The notes below the pieces were generated by a model that did no database searches, was not told where the DNA came from, and saw only the letters and a program-made list of their open reading frames with translations. From positions 1,240,001 to 1,304,000 of the forward strand of contig JAZARR010000175.1 in NCBI GenBank assembly GCA_037389465.1: 64,000 nt of DNA, given 5' to 3'. The DNA is from Baylisascaris procyonis. Taxonomy: Eukaryota; Nematoda; Chromadorea; Rhabditida; Ascarididae. Positions 13,071 through 25,310 of this stretch are shown here, piece by piece (position 1 is the stretch's first letter; every line of letters begins with the position of its first letter). The position numbers and the translations under genes are program-made.

Positions 13071-16000
13071 TCTCATTTAAGAGCAAACCAATATCGAAAA
13101 GACTTACAATTATATAAGGTGGTCATATCGAAAAGCATTTTCTCAAAGATAGATTGAATAAGAACACAAGCAATAAATCTGCTCGGAACACACCCATCTC
13201 CAGTCGTAAGCGAAACACATAAGAATACCACATCGGTGCTCATTTACCTCAATTATTATTCTTCTCGTTTCCTAAGTACATTTCGAAACGAATGTTAGAA
13301 GAGGATTTTCCTAAAGAATTGAACGATGCATAAAATCTCATAGTACGTTAAAAGTACATTCTTTTATACGTTGAAAACTTTGTAGTGCCAAGAAAGATTT
13401 TACAATACTTTGAAAGGGAATATTCGCGTGAGTCCAATCGAGTATTCACTTATATTCTATTAGCTGTAAATTGGTTGCATATTTTCAATCAGGCAATATA
13501 CTCATGTCAATGAAATTATTTTTGGATTTATAAACAATAGACGCAATTATGTTGAAAGTAATAACTAAAAATTATTTATTCATCGATAGAAACTATCGAT
13601 GCGAATTTATTTTTAGAATTCCTTCTTCAAAAAAAAAAAAAAAAAAGATGTTTTAAAGCTTTTTTTCTGGGAAAACGCATTGTGCTATTCAACAACAATC
13701 ATTTAACGAATGAATATGCGTTTCTCATGGATGATGTCTATAGTATTTGCCTTAACATGCACAACTAACATCGTATAAATGTCCAACATTATCTTGATAT
13801 GGAACGCTAAAAAATGAATCTTATATCATATACTTGGCCCTTAAATTAAGAGAAAAATTTCAATACTTTACAAAAGTTTTAATCATTATACGAGCAGCCA
13901 GCTGCGTCTATTCTACCTATCAGGTGCACATTGCATAGGCATAAACGGTAAATGAATAGGTAAGCGAATCATATCTGTCAACTTGTCACATTGCTGCAGC
14001 ATTCTTTTTTTTTTGACACATGCCAATGTATGCATATGTTGTTGACGGCTATTTTTGATATATTCATAAGTGCACTTTCATCTTCATGTACTTTAAACCC
14101 TTACTACTGTTAGAAATTCGCTCCCCTCCCTTTCCTTCTTCGTCTTTTCACAAAAGGAAACGTCTTGTTTTATCTCTCTTGCAAAATAATTAGCTACATT
14201 AAGAGATCCGAAAGGTTAGGGAAGGTGATGAGGGATGATGAAGTAGGAGGAAGGGGAGGGGACAAGTCTCGGCTTTGTTTTCTCATCTGCGCAAAAAGAT
14301 GCCCTCATAATAAAAGAGCTCTACATGCATCCAAGGACATAGCAGATAATTTCGATTATACCGATAAGGGAAATATTTATAACTCATTGTCTAAAATAAA
14401 CAAGTCATAAGAGTAGGCTGTCAACAAAGACGTTTAATGTAGGACGTTTAGTGTAGAGTGTACATAGCAGAGTTGAACATGATATACTATATTTGAACTA
14501 AAGAACGTTATTCAAATATCCGATAAAGAAAGTTAGAAGGCATGGACACTAACATCAGGTTACAGCAAATTATTGCAACTAGAAAACTTCTACCACCAAT
14601 CTCCATCGCCTGCATAAATGTCGGAGATGCAAATATTAGGTTTAAAAAAATGTCTGAGGCGCAAATGTCGTGACGCATCAAAAATTTCGACATGAACAAC
14701 GGATATGACGAACCACTGACTAAATCATAAAATTTAAAATAATCACTTTAATTTTATATCTACTTGCAGATAATACACTATAAAGGGGACTGTGTGAGTG
14801 CTGAAACAAAGGAAAGCGTTGATTTTCTTCACTATATCAAAGAAATAAAAGTGTGCAGAACTATTGCTTCCTTATATTTGCCTATTAATTTTCACAAAAG
14901 TGTTGTTTCTGGTCGCAAGGAATTGCATATGCAAATTTCGTATCGCAGCGTCAAGTTTGAATTATACTGGTCTTTTCCAGAGTGATGAAATCGCAGTAAT
15001 GTATGAGGATTATAGCAGCGAACGCACCTCTCAATGTTTGCTAGATCGAACAACGAAGGATTTAGTAAATCGTTTGTAAATCTCCAGTAAATCGTTAGTT
15101 ACCTATGACAAAATAAAATTAATATAACTTCTCATTTTCGATCCTAAAAAATTGATAAATATATAAAATTTAGTTATGAGAGCAAAATTGGAAATTCAAA
15201 TGATTAAATATTAAGGAACCACATGGCTAATAGCAACATATCACCACAAATAACAGTGATAGGATGGGAATGAATGAGAATCTCATTCTAAAAAAAAGTT
15301 TGCACAATGAAATTTTCTATTCTTTTCATATAAACAAATTCAGTTTCAAACATTATGATAGGCATTGTTTAATTTGTTTTTTTTTTAGCGAGAAGTTGGG
15401 AATACAATTGTTGTTGATCTATTGGATTTGTTAATTCGAATTTATTGTTTATTAAAAATACTCAAAATTGGAATATTTTTGAATATTATATATTTTGGAA
15501 GAGCCATTTCTTATATAAAAATCCTTATTTTTCCAAATATTTATTTTTGTTTAAATTCCCCCACTCTCCGAATAAATCCACTCACTCTCCAAACTTCTTC
15601 AACTGCAACAACATCCCACACATATTCAATGATATTATTTAAAAATTGAGCGCAATTAGATTCGCTATTTAAATAACGCAGAAATGTGAAAAAACATGCT
15701 TAAAATTTAATACTACGTTCTCATACAGCTAGGACACAAAGAAGGAATAAAGCCGCAGGGCGACAGCTCTAAGTTGGAACGAAAAGAAAGCAAAATCTTT
15801 GTATCATGCGCTTCAAATTATTAGCACTATATGTTGAGGTGTAACATTTTCGCCGCATACAGCTGAGTAATTCGATAAGATTTTCTGAGGATAATATTTA
15901 ATTATTCACTTAAAATAAGGATATTTGTTGATATCATTATAATATTCCGGTATGACAGCAAGTGACTTTCGCTATGAGAACGGTTGATTCATGGAGAGGA

Positions 16001-19000
16001 AATATATGCGAACTCATGGATATTCTACGAGAACGGATGCTCGTTCTATGACAAGTGTTCTTTCGAAACAAAGAGCAAAATTTCACATTCTATTCTCTGA
16101 AGCATTTCAAAAGCTCCAAAGAAAAGTGGTAGGAAGAGTGGAACTACCAATAAATCGGTTTTTCTCAGAATACTTTTCAAAGTTGATGCAAAACTTGTTC
16201 TCATGCAAAAAAATGCCTAGGTTTATTTCGTTCATTATTTAAAGCAAAAATGGTCATATATAAGCGAATTTATAGCATTAAGATGATGGATATTTTTTAT
16301 AAGCATAGAAATAGCATAAATTGAACGTGATGAAACAGATCTGTTGAATTTTGATAATTTTATCGGATGAAAAGAAATTTTGAAAAAAATTTTGAGATAA
16401 ACTGCAGAAAAAAAAATTCGTGAATTTCCTATTTAAATCTTAATCACTAATAGAGTGAATGCGAACCATCGTGCTTGCCGATTTTTCATGGCAGCTTACC
16501 GCCCACTACCGTGCGATTTCAAGCGGAAATAACTTGATGCCCTCTATAGACCTTAAATATCTGTAGGAAGAGAAGCACATACTAATCAGACAATGTTCAC
16601 ATACATACAAATGTACCCATTCGCCAAAAGCCCTATTTTGTGCCTTCTTTCAAGGTTGACCATAGAGCCGTGCCAGGGTTGATCCCAACCTCGTTTGCTA
16701 CCTGCCGCTGCCGCTTTCGGTCGTGTGATATCCAATCTGTCAGGCAAGAGGTCTAGCGTTCTCCCCCTCTTCTCTTTTTCTGTGCTACTATCATTGTATT
16801 ATAATGCATTTTCCAGTCTGTTTTATTTTTATTTGTAAAAATATCTCATTTGCCTATCGAAATAACTGAGCAGTTAAAGTAAACTAAAAGTAAAAAAATA
16901 CACTGTAGATGACTCATATTTCAAGTCGAATTACCTTCTTGATTCATTTTATGGAAGACAATTATACGAGAATGTGGGCAGGTACAGCTAGTATAGAAAA
17001 TGTTCCCAGTGGAACGATCGAAAGCTAATGAATACTATTTCGACGATAAAAAGGAAACAAAGCTGCTATCATTTTAAAATTAATAAAATAATCCACTGTT
17101 CATAAATTAAAATTCCCAATTTGAAAAACATTTATCGTATGCATCAACAGCATCAGCTAACATATCGCAATAAGACTAGCACAGTGAGGTCTCTATTTCA
17201 AACTACACAATAAACAAAAAAATGTAAGCGGTTGTCCAAACTGGACTTAAAGAAAAAGGAAAAGAGATTGTCCAACCTGAATTCCAACTTAACCCTAATC
17301 GATAAGGTCCACTAAACCACGTGAGAAAATCATTAAGGCATCGAGCGTAAGTTAAAGCGTTCAACATAGATGATGTTTGTAAAGCTCGTCTATTGAAGCA
17401 ATAAAAGCATTCTGCGGGTCCATATCAATAAAGCACTATGACATCAAGCGTGTGACACCGACAAAACGATACGCCCTCTCTTTGCAGTGGCCATATTATT
17501 CTCATTGCGTATGATATAGTGTCACGTATATACTTTACAATTACACTTCGAAAATCGAGATAAATTAATTTCTATTTAAAAATATTCTGTTTTATACTCA
17601 TTTCATAACGACGAATTACTAGCAAAAATTGTGAGATTGAGTTATCGTTATATTATGCAACTGAACTTTGATATCAATATAAATACTATTCATATCAACA
17701 AAAAGTATATTTCATTTAAGCCAATGAAGATTTATTCCATTTCATTTCATTCGTCGAATATTCGCTGTTGTAAAAGTGTAAAAAAACCTATGAATCTAAT
17801 TACCTTTCTAATGTTTTCCTCTTTGCCAAATTTTTTTGTTTGCCTTCTATCTTCTCTCTTAACGAGAACGATGAACTTACATGCTATTATCGACATTTCG
17901 CAAAAAAATGAACTCTATTTTTAAAAAAAGAAAATGAAATGGACGATGTAATTTTTGATGTTTCTCTATGATGATCGAGATATAAAAACGAGTCAATTAC
18001 ATAATTAAGTTCTGAGAGAGATGCTTGTTCGATTCGAAAATCGCAAGTTCTTTACCAATTTACTTCTCAGACGACTAGAGAAACATCAAAAGGCTTCTAA
18101 GCCAACGCGTAATTTATTTTAAACATCAAATTGAGTGAGTTCCTCAGATTGATGAACGATTGATGATATTTAATTGTGATTAAAATTTAAATATATTTTA
18201 TGACTGATCGATTTCATCAAACATTAGATTTAATTGCATTTTCTAACCGATTGAATTCGAGAAATAAATCGTTTGCGAAAAGTTTTATGCAAATATCCGT
18301 CAAAAAATTTTATGTGTGTTTTATTCTATGTTTCCATAAATTTATAGTGCAAAACAGTATTATTAGTAGTATTGTGTTAATGTGTATGCCTGTGAGCGTC
18401 CATCGTTCGTAAAGCAATCTCGACATGACAACAATTGCAGTTGAAATTTGAAATTTGCTTGCACAATACGATAGCCTCGTAAAGCATATTTCATAATGGC
18501 CAATAAATTTTGAAAGAAGTTAAACATGATGAAATATGAAAAACCCTTTAAAACATTTCGTTCACCGCTCGCAATCAACTATTATTATTATTATTGAGAA
18601 TGGAATAAAAATCCAGTCAGAAATTCAAAAAAAAAAAAAAAATTAAAAGAAAACATTACGAATATTCCTCGAAATTAGAATACATTTGACAAATGAGAGA
18701 ACTGAATTACTAGATTAAATTATATATGTCATTAATAAGAGCATTTAGAAAAGAGGAAATAGAAAGGCGAACAATCTTCTAATGTGGCTAACTTCGCATA
18801 AATTTAGCGAGTAATCAATGAGCGACGAAACAAATTCATCGTCATCCTTGAAAAATGAGACGTATTCTACCTAAAACTAATACCTATAACTTCGGTTACC
18901 AATGAAACGAATTGCAAGAAACCATTCAACGATTCATTGCCATGATTGGTGCGGTTGACGCTGTATTCTACTATGAGGGCAATATATTTGACACCCCGCT

Positions 19001-20300
19001 TGAACTTCATTAACCGTTAAATAAAGAGTTAAGTGTACGTTCTAATTAGCTACCATTATTTCTATGTATATTTACGCAATCGTGCTTTTATACATTCTAT
19101 GTTTATAGCCAAGTACTTCGATATTATTTGATATATAATCGTGTCGGTCGCTACTTAATAAATAATTCGCCCATAATTTTCAATTCTTTGCCGCAATTTC
19201 AACGGTTTTATTACCTATCACTGCGATAATCGACAAATCAATAAAATGATAAATCATTTCTATGATGATGAATCGAAGAACACGAACTTCTATGCAAAAT
19301 TATTTCAGGCTATTTAATCACTCTACAATTTGTACGCAAATCTGATTAGCGAAAAATAAATAAATAAATAAATAACCGCACAAAATATTCATCTCAGCGA
19401 CATTATACTATGTAGGCATAAATAGCATTTAAAAAGGATGCAAGCATAGCGAATGAATCGGATCAAACCATTATTATTCACATATTTATTATCACATAAG
19501 AAGCGTAGTCTACATTTGAGAATGATTATCTATAGCCCATTGGAATATTGCGAGGAATAATTGGGATGCCGAATTGGATATCAAACAAGCAGGGAAGAAT
19601 AACAATTAAAATCTTTAAAGGGATTTAGAATGCACAACAGTGGAACTTGTGGTACTTGCCTATCTACTCCCCCTCCTAAGCCTTTCTTTTCCCTCATTTT
19701 CCTCCTTAAACAAAGTTATTTGCTTGATTCATTCAACTATCACTTGTGATTTTTTCTGTATTGTTGTGCACATGTATTTCAGAAACAATTCTTCTATTAT
19801 ATTATTATTTCTCTTCCAATTCTAACTTCCCTTTCCCATAAGTGAAATTCAATTTCTATACGATTATTCAATTTCATATCTCCTTGTCTTTTTTGCATAT
19901 ATTCTGCATCAAATGTACAAAAATTTTTGGCATATATCAAAGTGATAAAAGATCTCTTCGTTTCGAAAAGTTTTCATCATTATTAATGACTGGAAAAAGT
20001 GAAAGATCGCAATAAATACGTTGAATTAACACGGTTCAGACAATTTTACCCGAGATAAAGGGTAATATAGTTAGCTTCCTCAAAAAAAAGAGCAGAAAAT
20101 TTTGTTAGTTTAGAGGAAAAGATTTTTCATTCCTGCACAATGGGCCAAGTTAAATTGATCGATGCAATGGAACTAAAAATACTATGATAATGCTGCAATA
20201 ACGATAGTAAAATCCTTCAATGATTAATTGCGATCTATGCGCTTTCGCTTTTGCAGATGAAAATCTGTGATGAAAATTTATAAATGCAATGAAAATAATC
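13068..20300. other. Unassigned intergenic DNA
   Basis: No gene supported. A slightly GC-richer island at 16,640-16,760, with CCGCTGCCGC-like phrases, stands out from the AT-rich background but contains no open frame or RNA fold that I could support. An AAAT tetramer run occurs at about 19,357-19,375. Confidence 0.45.
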
Positions 20301-20301
20301 A

Positions 20302-20337
20302 CTGAGAGGAGATCATTAATCACCTCCTCTCAGTGAT
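20302..20337. repeat. Perfect short hairpin
   Basis: TCACTGAGAGGAG is followed about ten bases later by its exact complement CTCCTCTCAGTGA. This gives a stem of about 13 base pairs with a short AT-rich loop. Part of the 3' arm (CACCTCCTC) recurs a few bases downstream. No poly-T or gene context identifies it as a terminator or small RNA. Confidence 0.7.
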
Positions 20338-20399
20338 ATAAACACCTCCTCAGTAATCATTAACGCCACATTTGATTTCATGTCGAATTCATCGTCCTT

Positions 20400-20451
20400 C
20401 CCCCCCTCCCCCTCTCCACCCCCTCCGCTCATCGCTCCCCCCCCCCCCCCC
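20400..20451 (-). other. C-rich tract, G-quadruplex capable on the minus strand
   Basis: Five or more runs of three or more C lie within 52 bases and end in a 15-C homopolymer. The minus strand therefore fits the four G-run pattern of a quadruplex. Confidence 0.6.
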
Positions 20452-23001
20452 TTCAAATAAACGGTGAGCTGAACTGAAATTAAATTTGTAATTTTTCTTA
20501 TGCCTATCCTTTTCGCTCTATCCAGAATTAATACCATCGCGATGAAACACGTGGATGCATGAAAATTCGCTCACAAAAATATATAAACGTAGATAAATTG
20601 TCGGAATATATTTTTTGCAAATGCTAGAGAGCATATATGGCGGTGAAGTAGTGAACGAATTTACTGCTATTATTGCAATTTTTTATTGCTGCAATATTCA
20701 ACATGTAAAATTTGCAAAACGGATGGATCCCTCAGGAAGAGATAGCATTCTCTATTATCTCATAAAAACAATAAACTGATAAACTTCGTTACAATTGGCT
20801 GAGTTAATTAAATGTTAATTAATGTTATTGTTAGATATTTGCCTTCACAATTCCGCCATTCTTAATCATCTTTTAACAGCTGGCCGTCACATAAATCACG
20901 ATTTTTTTCTGATGAAACTAATCGATAAGAGATTTACTAGTGTCAGAATATCGATGCTGCATGTGCACATCACATTTACTACCCGATGATTTAATGTCCA
21001 TAAAAATTTTTCATTTAGGAGTTTTCATACATACGTTTTTTTTGGGAAAGCGCATCATCTAGACGGCACCCTGATAGGTATTTGCATATTAATTTATGCC
21101 TGACTCTGTCAGCGCTATAGATATTTTCAACTTGAAGATCCAAAAAAAAAAAAAAAAAAACGATAAAATTTATTGAGATCAAGCTCACATTACGAATATT
21201 CCTAATTTTGAACGAAATACATCAAAGAGAAGCATGAAATATTTATTCCATAAATAACTAAAAATGGAAGAAGATAAATTTTTCTCTGCTGAGAATATAA
21301 GCAGCAATCGATTGCACAAGAAGCGATTCGATAGCTATTATTCATTAGGCACCTTTGTAAATGCATTTTTGAGAATGCATATCTGTGTATAAGTGCGAAT
21401 GCATGACGTCATATCTGTGTGTATGTACGTGTCTGTATCTATCCGTCTGTCTGTCTGCATATTTGAATTTCAATTCCAAAGCATTGAAGCCATAGTAATG
21501 AAATTTTGTGGATATTTGTGGACTATGACTGTTGTTTCATATTATTTTCATATCGATTCATCAACTTTAAAGAAAGCTATAGACATTTAAGAGGAGTAAA
21601 ATATTTGCAAACATTTTTCACCGATCAGATTGCTAAAATGTGATTTTTTCCACCGAGAATCTATTTGCATAAGTGGTAATATCTTTTGAAATATTAAGAA
21701 AATATTCTGCATATTTTTTGTCATTATGAAATAGTTGCACCAGTAAGCGAACTGAAAAAGCGCCTCTTTATTTCTTGTTTTTAGAAAATCACCACCGCAG
21801 TTGGTCTTTGAAGCTAAAATTGGCGAAATGCACATCATAGCGACTTAACTTGGCGCGTTTTCCCAATTGCATTGATTATTCGTTGTATGGAAAAATTTTC
21901 AAAATGAAAGCAATTTCTCTTGGCTCATATTCTATTGAAATTGAAGGCACATAAAATTCATAGCTAAAAGAGCGAAAAATTTCCTCATAATCAAAATACT
22001 AAGTTGTAAAGAATAAAGATTTTTTTCTGGAAGGAGAGAAGGCGGTGGACAAGGAAGAGGGATCGACTCTCAAGAAGCGTGTGAGGTTCTTTAATAAACA
22101 ATTTGATTCGTTTTCCTCGCTTTCTCATAATGTGCGTCTTTTCTCGTGATGTGACATTATTACAAATAGGAAGCTAATTTTATCCTTTTCATTGACATTG
22201 ACACATAGAATTCCAAAGAAAAACGCCTCCCATCATAGAAAATTCAAGAAAATGAAAGGCGACATTCGATATGACTACCTCAATAACTTCAGTGCTCATT
22301 TTCACATTGAATCAAGATTTTTTTGTTGTCTATATTGCTGCTTTTCTCAATGCATCTCGATTTTTTTTTTGTCATACAATCTCATTGTTCAGGAAATACA
22401 ATATCAATGCTCAGTAAAGAATTTTCGTTCATGCACCTGGACTATTAAAAATTTCAGCTTTATGACACAGCATAAATTTGGCCAAACCAAGCTTTCCAAT
22501 AGGCAACAAAAATAGATAAAAAATGAAAAGGGTACTATATACATCCCTCAATAGGACTAGCATGATATGCTATTTTACTCATAAATTTGCCCATTAGCAT
22601 ATTTATCCATAACTTGCCCTTAAGACCACTTGCTTATAGCAGTGTTCAATAGAATCGGCTCAGTGATACCTTGAAGATGTTACAATTTGTTCAAAGTAAT
22701 ATTTCAAATCTTTCTAAAAAAGATCAATTTTTCTGGGGTGCAATCGATCCCTGATAAAGAATACGCAGGAATTCTGGAGCATATCTAATTATCCCAAATT
22801 CGAGGAAAGATAATCGGCTATAAGGAAACTGGCAGCTGATTACCGTACGATATGGATCATACCCCCCCCCCCCCTCATCAAATTGCAGTGCCATAGATTA
22901 TAAGGTCATAAGCACTAAATGTGCTCTTTGCAACCACATTCTAAACAGCGCATTAAATGAAATTCTTGATGGAATAATCTTCATGTGTAAAACGGAAAAC
23001 A
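20452..23001. other. Unassigned intergenic DNA
   Basis: No gene supported. It contains a poly-A run near 21,140, a 14-C homopolymer near 22,862 and short CTGT repeats near 21,440-21,460. Open frames up to 107 codons (22,192-22,515) show no recognisable motif, and I do not call them. Confidence 0.45.
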
Positions 23002-23519
23002 AGATATAACTGAATCAACATGACATTGAAGACTGAAAAAGAATTCAGTATTCTCGTAGAATAGTACACTGTTGTTTCTCACAACGTAACTTTATGATAT
23101 ATTTTGTTGATTCAGAATTGCACTAAAGATGAAAAAATTATTTAAAACAAGTAAATTTGCATATTTAATATTCAAATGCAGGCTATAAGAAGTTGCCGAC
23201 TTCATCTTACTAAACGATATTTAATAATATGCAAAAAACTTCTCAACTATATTTCCCTGGTGCGTCTCATCCGATTAAACGCCATTCGTTTGAAACTACT
23301 GAAATTAACTCAAAAATTTAATTCAAACTAACTCAAAAACCCAAAAAATGAAAATAATTCAAGATGGTGCAAATAATTTTTATTACTGTCTTTCTCGGAC
23401 CGCATAACGAGGGGATATAAATCAGTGTTCATATTGATTCATTTATCAATTCGTTTTCTATTTGATGAAAAGGCGAAATAAATAAATGAATAAATAAATA
23501 AACAAACAAATAAATAAAT
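23002..23519 (+). repeat. Left arm of a 0.5-kb inverted duplication
   Basis: This stretch is the reverse complement of 24,246-24,751 at clearly high but imperfect identity; paired positions sum to about 47,751. Shared landmarks include CCGATTAAAC against its complement and CTCGTTATGCGG against its complement. Both arms end inward in AAAT-type tetramer repeats. No coding frame is conserved between them. Confidence 0.8.
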
Positions 23520-24198
23520 AAGAAATAGACGATTGATAGATATTAGAATCAAAGAGCAATAAATATCCTATAGGAAATTAAAAAAACAAAAAAAACAAAG
23601 AAATTGATAACGCATTCGTAATGCGTTTGATATAGAGCTGACGTTTTTCTGAAAAAAAAAACGACATTCCGACCGAAGGCGTACGCTGGGCAGTAGAACT
23701 CATTTGCTACGAGTTGCATAGTTACACGACGACAATTATCGAAACACGCACACTGATTAGCAAGCAAGACCGCAGCCTATTTATAGCCTCGGCTACGATC
23801 CCGAGGGCATGGGGAGGCCATAATCCACACGGGGAGATACCACATCAAGATCAAACAAGTGTGAGCATACAACCTGTTACACAAATGAAGATCACGATCA
23901 CCGCGATCACAAAACTCATTTGATCACAACAGACCACTCGTTAACGTAGATCACTCGTTAATCGTCGTTCACTGCTTCACTCAGATTCGTTAATTCTATG
24001 CCACTGTGTCTGTCTGTTGCACGATTGTATGCATCACGGTGCGAGCGGTCGCCATTATTGGAGCATTATCATTGTATGTTTAATTCCATTGCATCGATCA
24101 ATTTAACTTCGCGCATTGTGCAGCAATGCAAAATCTTTTCTCTTAACTAATAAAAATTTGCGCTCATTTTTTGAGTGAGCTTGCTATATTACCCTTTA

Positions 24199-24245
<47 letters not shown>
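23520..24245. other. Spacer of the 0.5-kb inverted duplication
   Basis: It contains a GC-richer core (23,690-24,060) with five GATCAC words in about 80 bases (23,888-23,970) and a repeated CACTCGTTAA. A (TA)n run (24,205-24,245) adjoins the right arm. The core resembles promoter or CpG-type DNA, but no start site or gene could be tied to it. Confidence 0.5.
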
Positions 24246-24249
<4 letters not shown>

Positions 24250-24751
24250 TATTTATTTATTTATTTGCTTGTTCCCCTTTTTCATCAAACAAAATGCGAA
24301 CTGATAAGTGAATCAATATGAACACTGATTTATCTCCCCTCGTTATGCGGTCCGAGAAAGACAATAATAAAAATATTTGCAGCATTTTGAGCTAATTCCA
24401 TTTTTTGAGTTTCTGAGTTAATTTGAATTAAATTTTTGAGTTAATTTCAGTAGTTTCAAACGAATTGGCGTTTAATCGGATGAAACCTTCCGGGGAAATA
24501 TTGAGAGAAGTTTTTTGCATGTTATTAAATATCGTTTAGTAAGATGAAGTCGGCAACTTCTTATAGCCTGCATCTGAATATATTAAATGTGCAAATTTAC
24601 TTGTACTTAAATAATTTTTTCATCTTTAATGCATTTCTGCATCCACAAAATATATCATAAAACTACATTATGAGAAACAACAGTGTACTTTTCTAAGAGA
24701 ATATTAAATTTTTCTTTAGTTTTCAATGTCATATTGATTCAGCTGTATTTT
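24246..24751 (-). repeat. Right arm of the 0.5-kb inverted duplication
   Basis: This is the inverted partner of 23,002-23,519, with scattered substitutions and small indels. It begins just after the (TA)n run at 24,205-24,245. Confidence 0.8.
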
Positions 24752-25310
24752 ATTTACCTTTTTTACAATGAAGACTTTCTCTGCTTGTATGGCTCCGTGT
24801 TTCAAATCCATTTGTTACTGTGTGCACTGTACTTTGTCATCTGATGGTTTGTCGTGTTTATTGGATCAGTCAGTCTTCGTTAAACGCAGACTCTCAAGTC
24901 GTCCCTCTCTTACTTGCAGCGACGTAACAGACCCATCATAACTGTTTGGAAAATAGATGAACATGAATGAACAGCGGTCGGGAATGCCACAACATTCACC
25001 TCATCCACCCACATATGGACGTCAAACCTACAAGACGTGGATACGTCTATCCAATCTCGTCACACCGAGTTTCAAACGGACCGACACAGACATGCAGCGA
25101 CGTTCAGATTTATTGAACTACTACATGAATCCCAACAATTTATCGTGGGCGCTGTCATTGCAATAAGAATTTGCATTACAAAACTGCGTGCTATAATCCT
25201 ATATGTTGGTCCAAATTAAACGAAAATACTGCGGTCAATATGACTGCATATCGTCGCAGGCCAGCATAGATATATTCATCACCAACAACGTGATTGACAT
25301 AAATAGCTCA
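24752..25310. other. Short unassigned stretch with a weak exon-like frame
   Basis: A C/T-rich tract ending CTTGCAG (about 24,919) resembles a splice acceptor, and the frame 24,957-25,166 (+) encodes 69 residues with mixed composition. I see no domain and no consistent partner exon, so I do not call it a gene. Confidence 0.3.

Noticed and set aside
16640..16760. GC-richer island considered as an RNA gene or exon
   Set aside because: No consistent open frame, no tRNA arms, and no snRNA or spliced-leader signature could be found.
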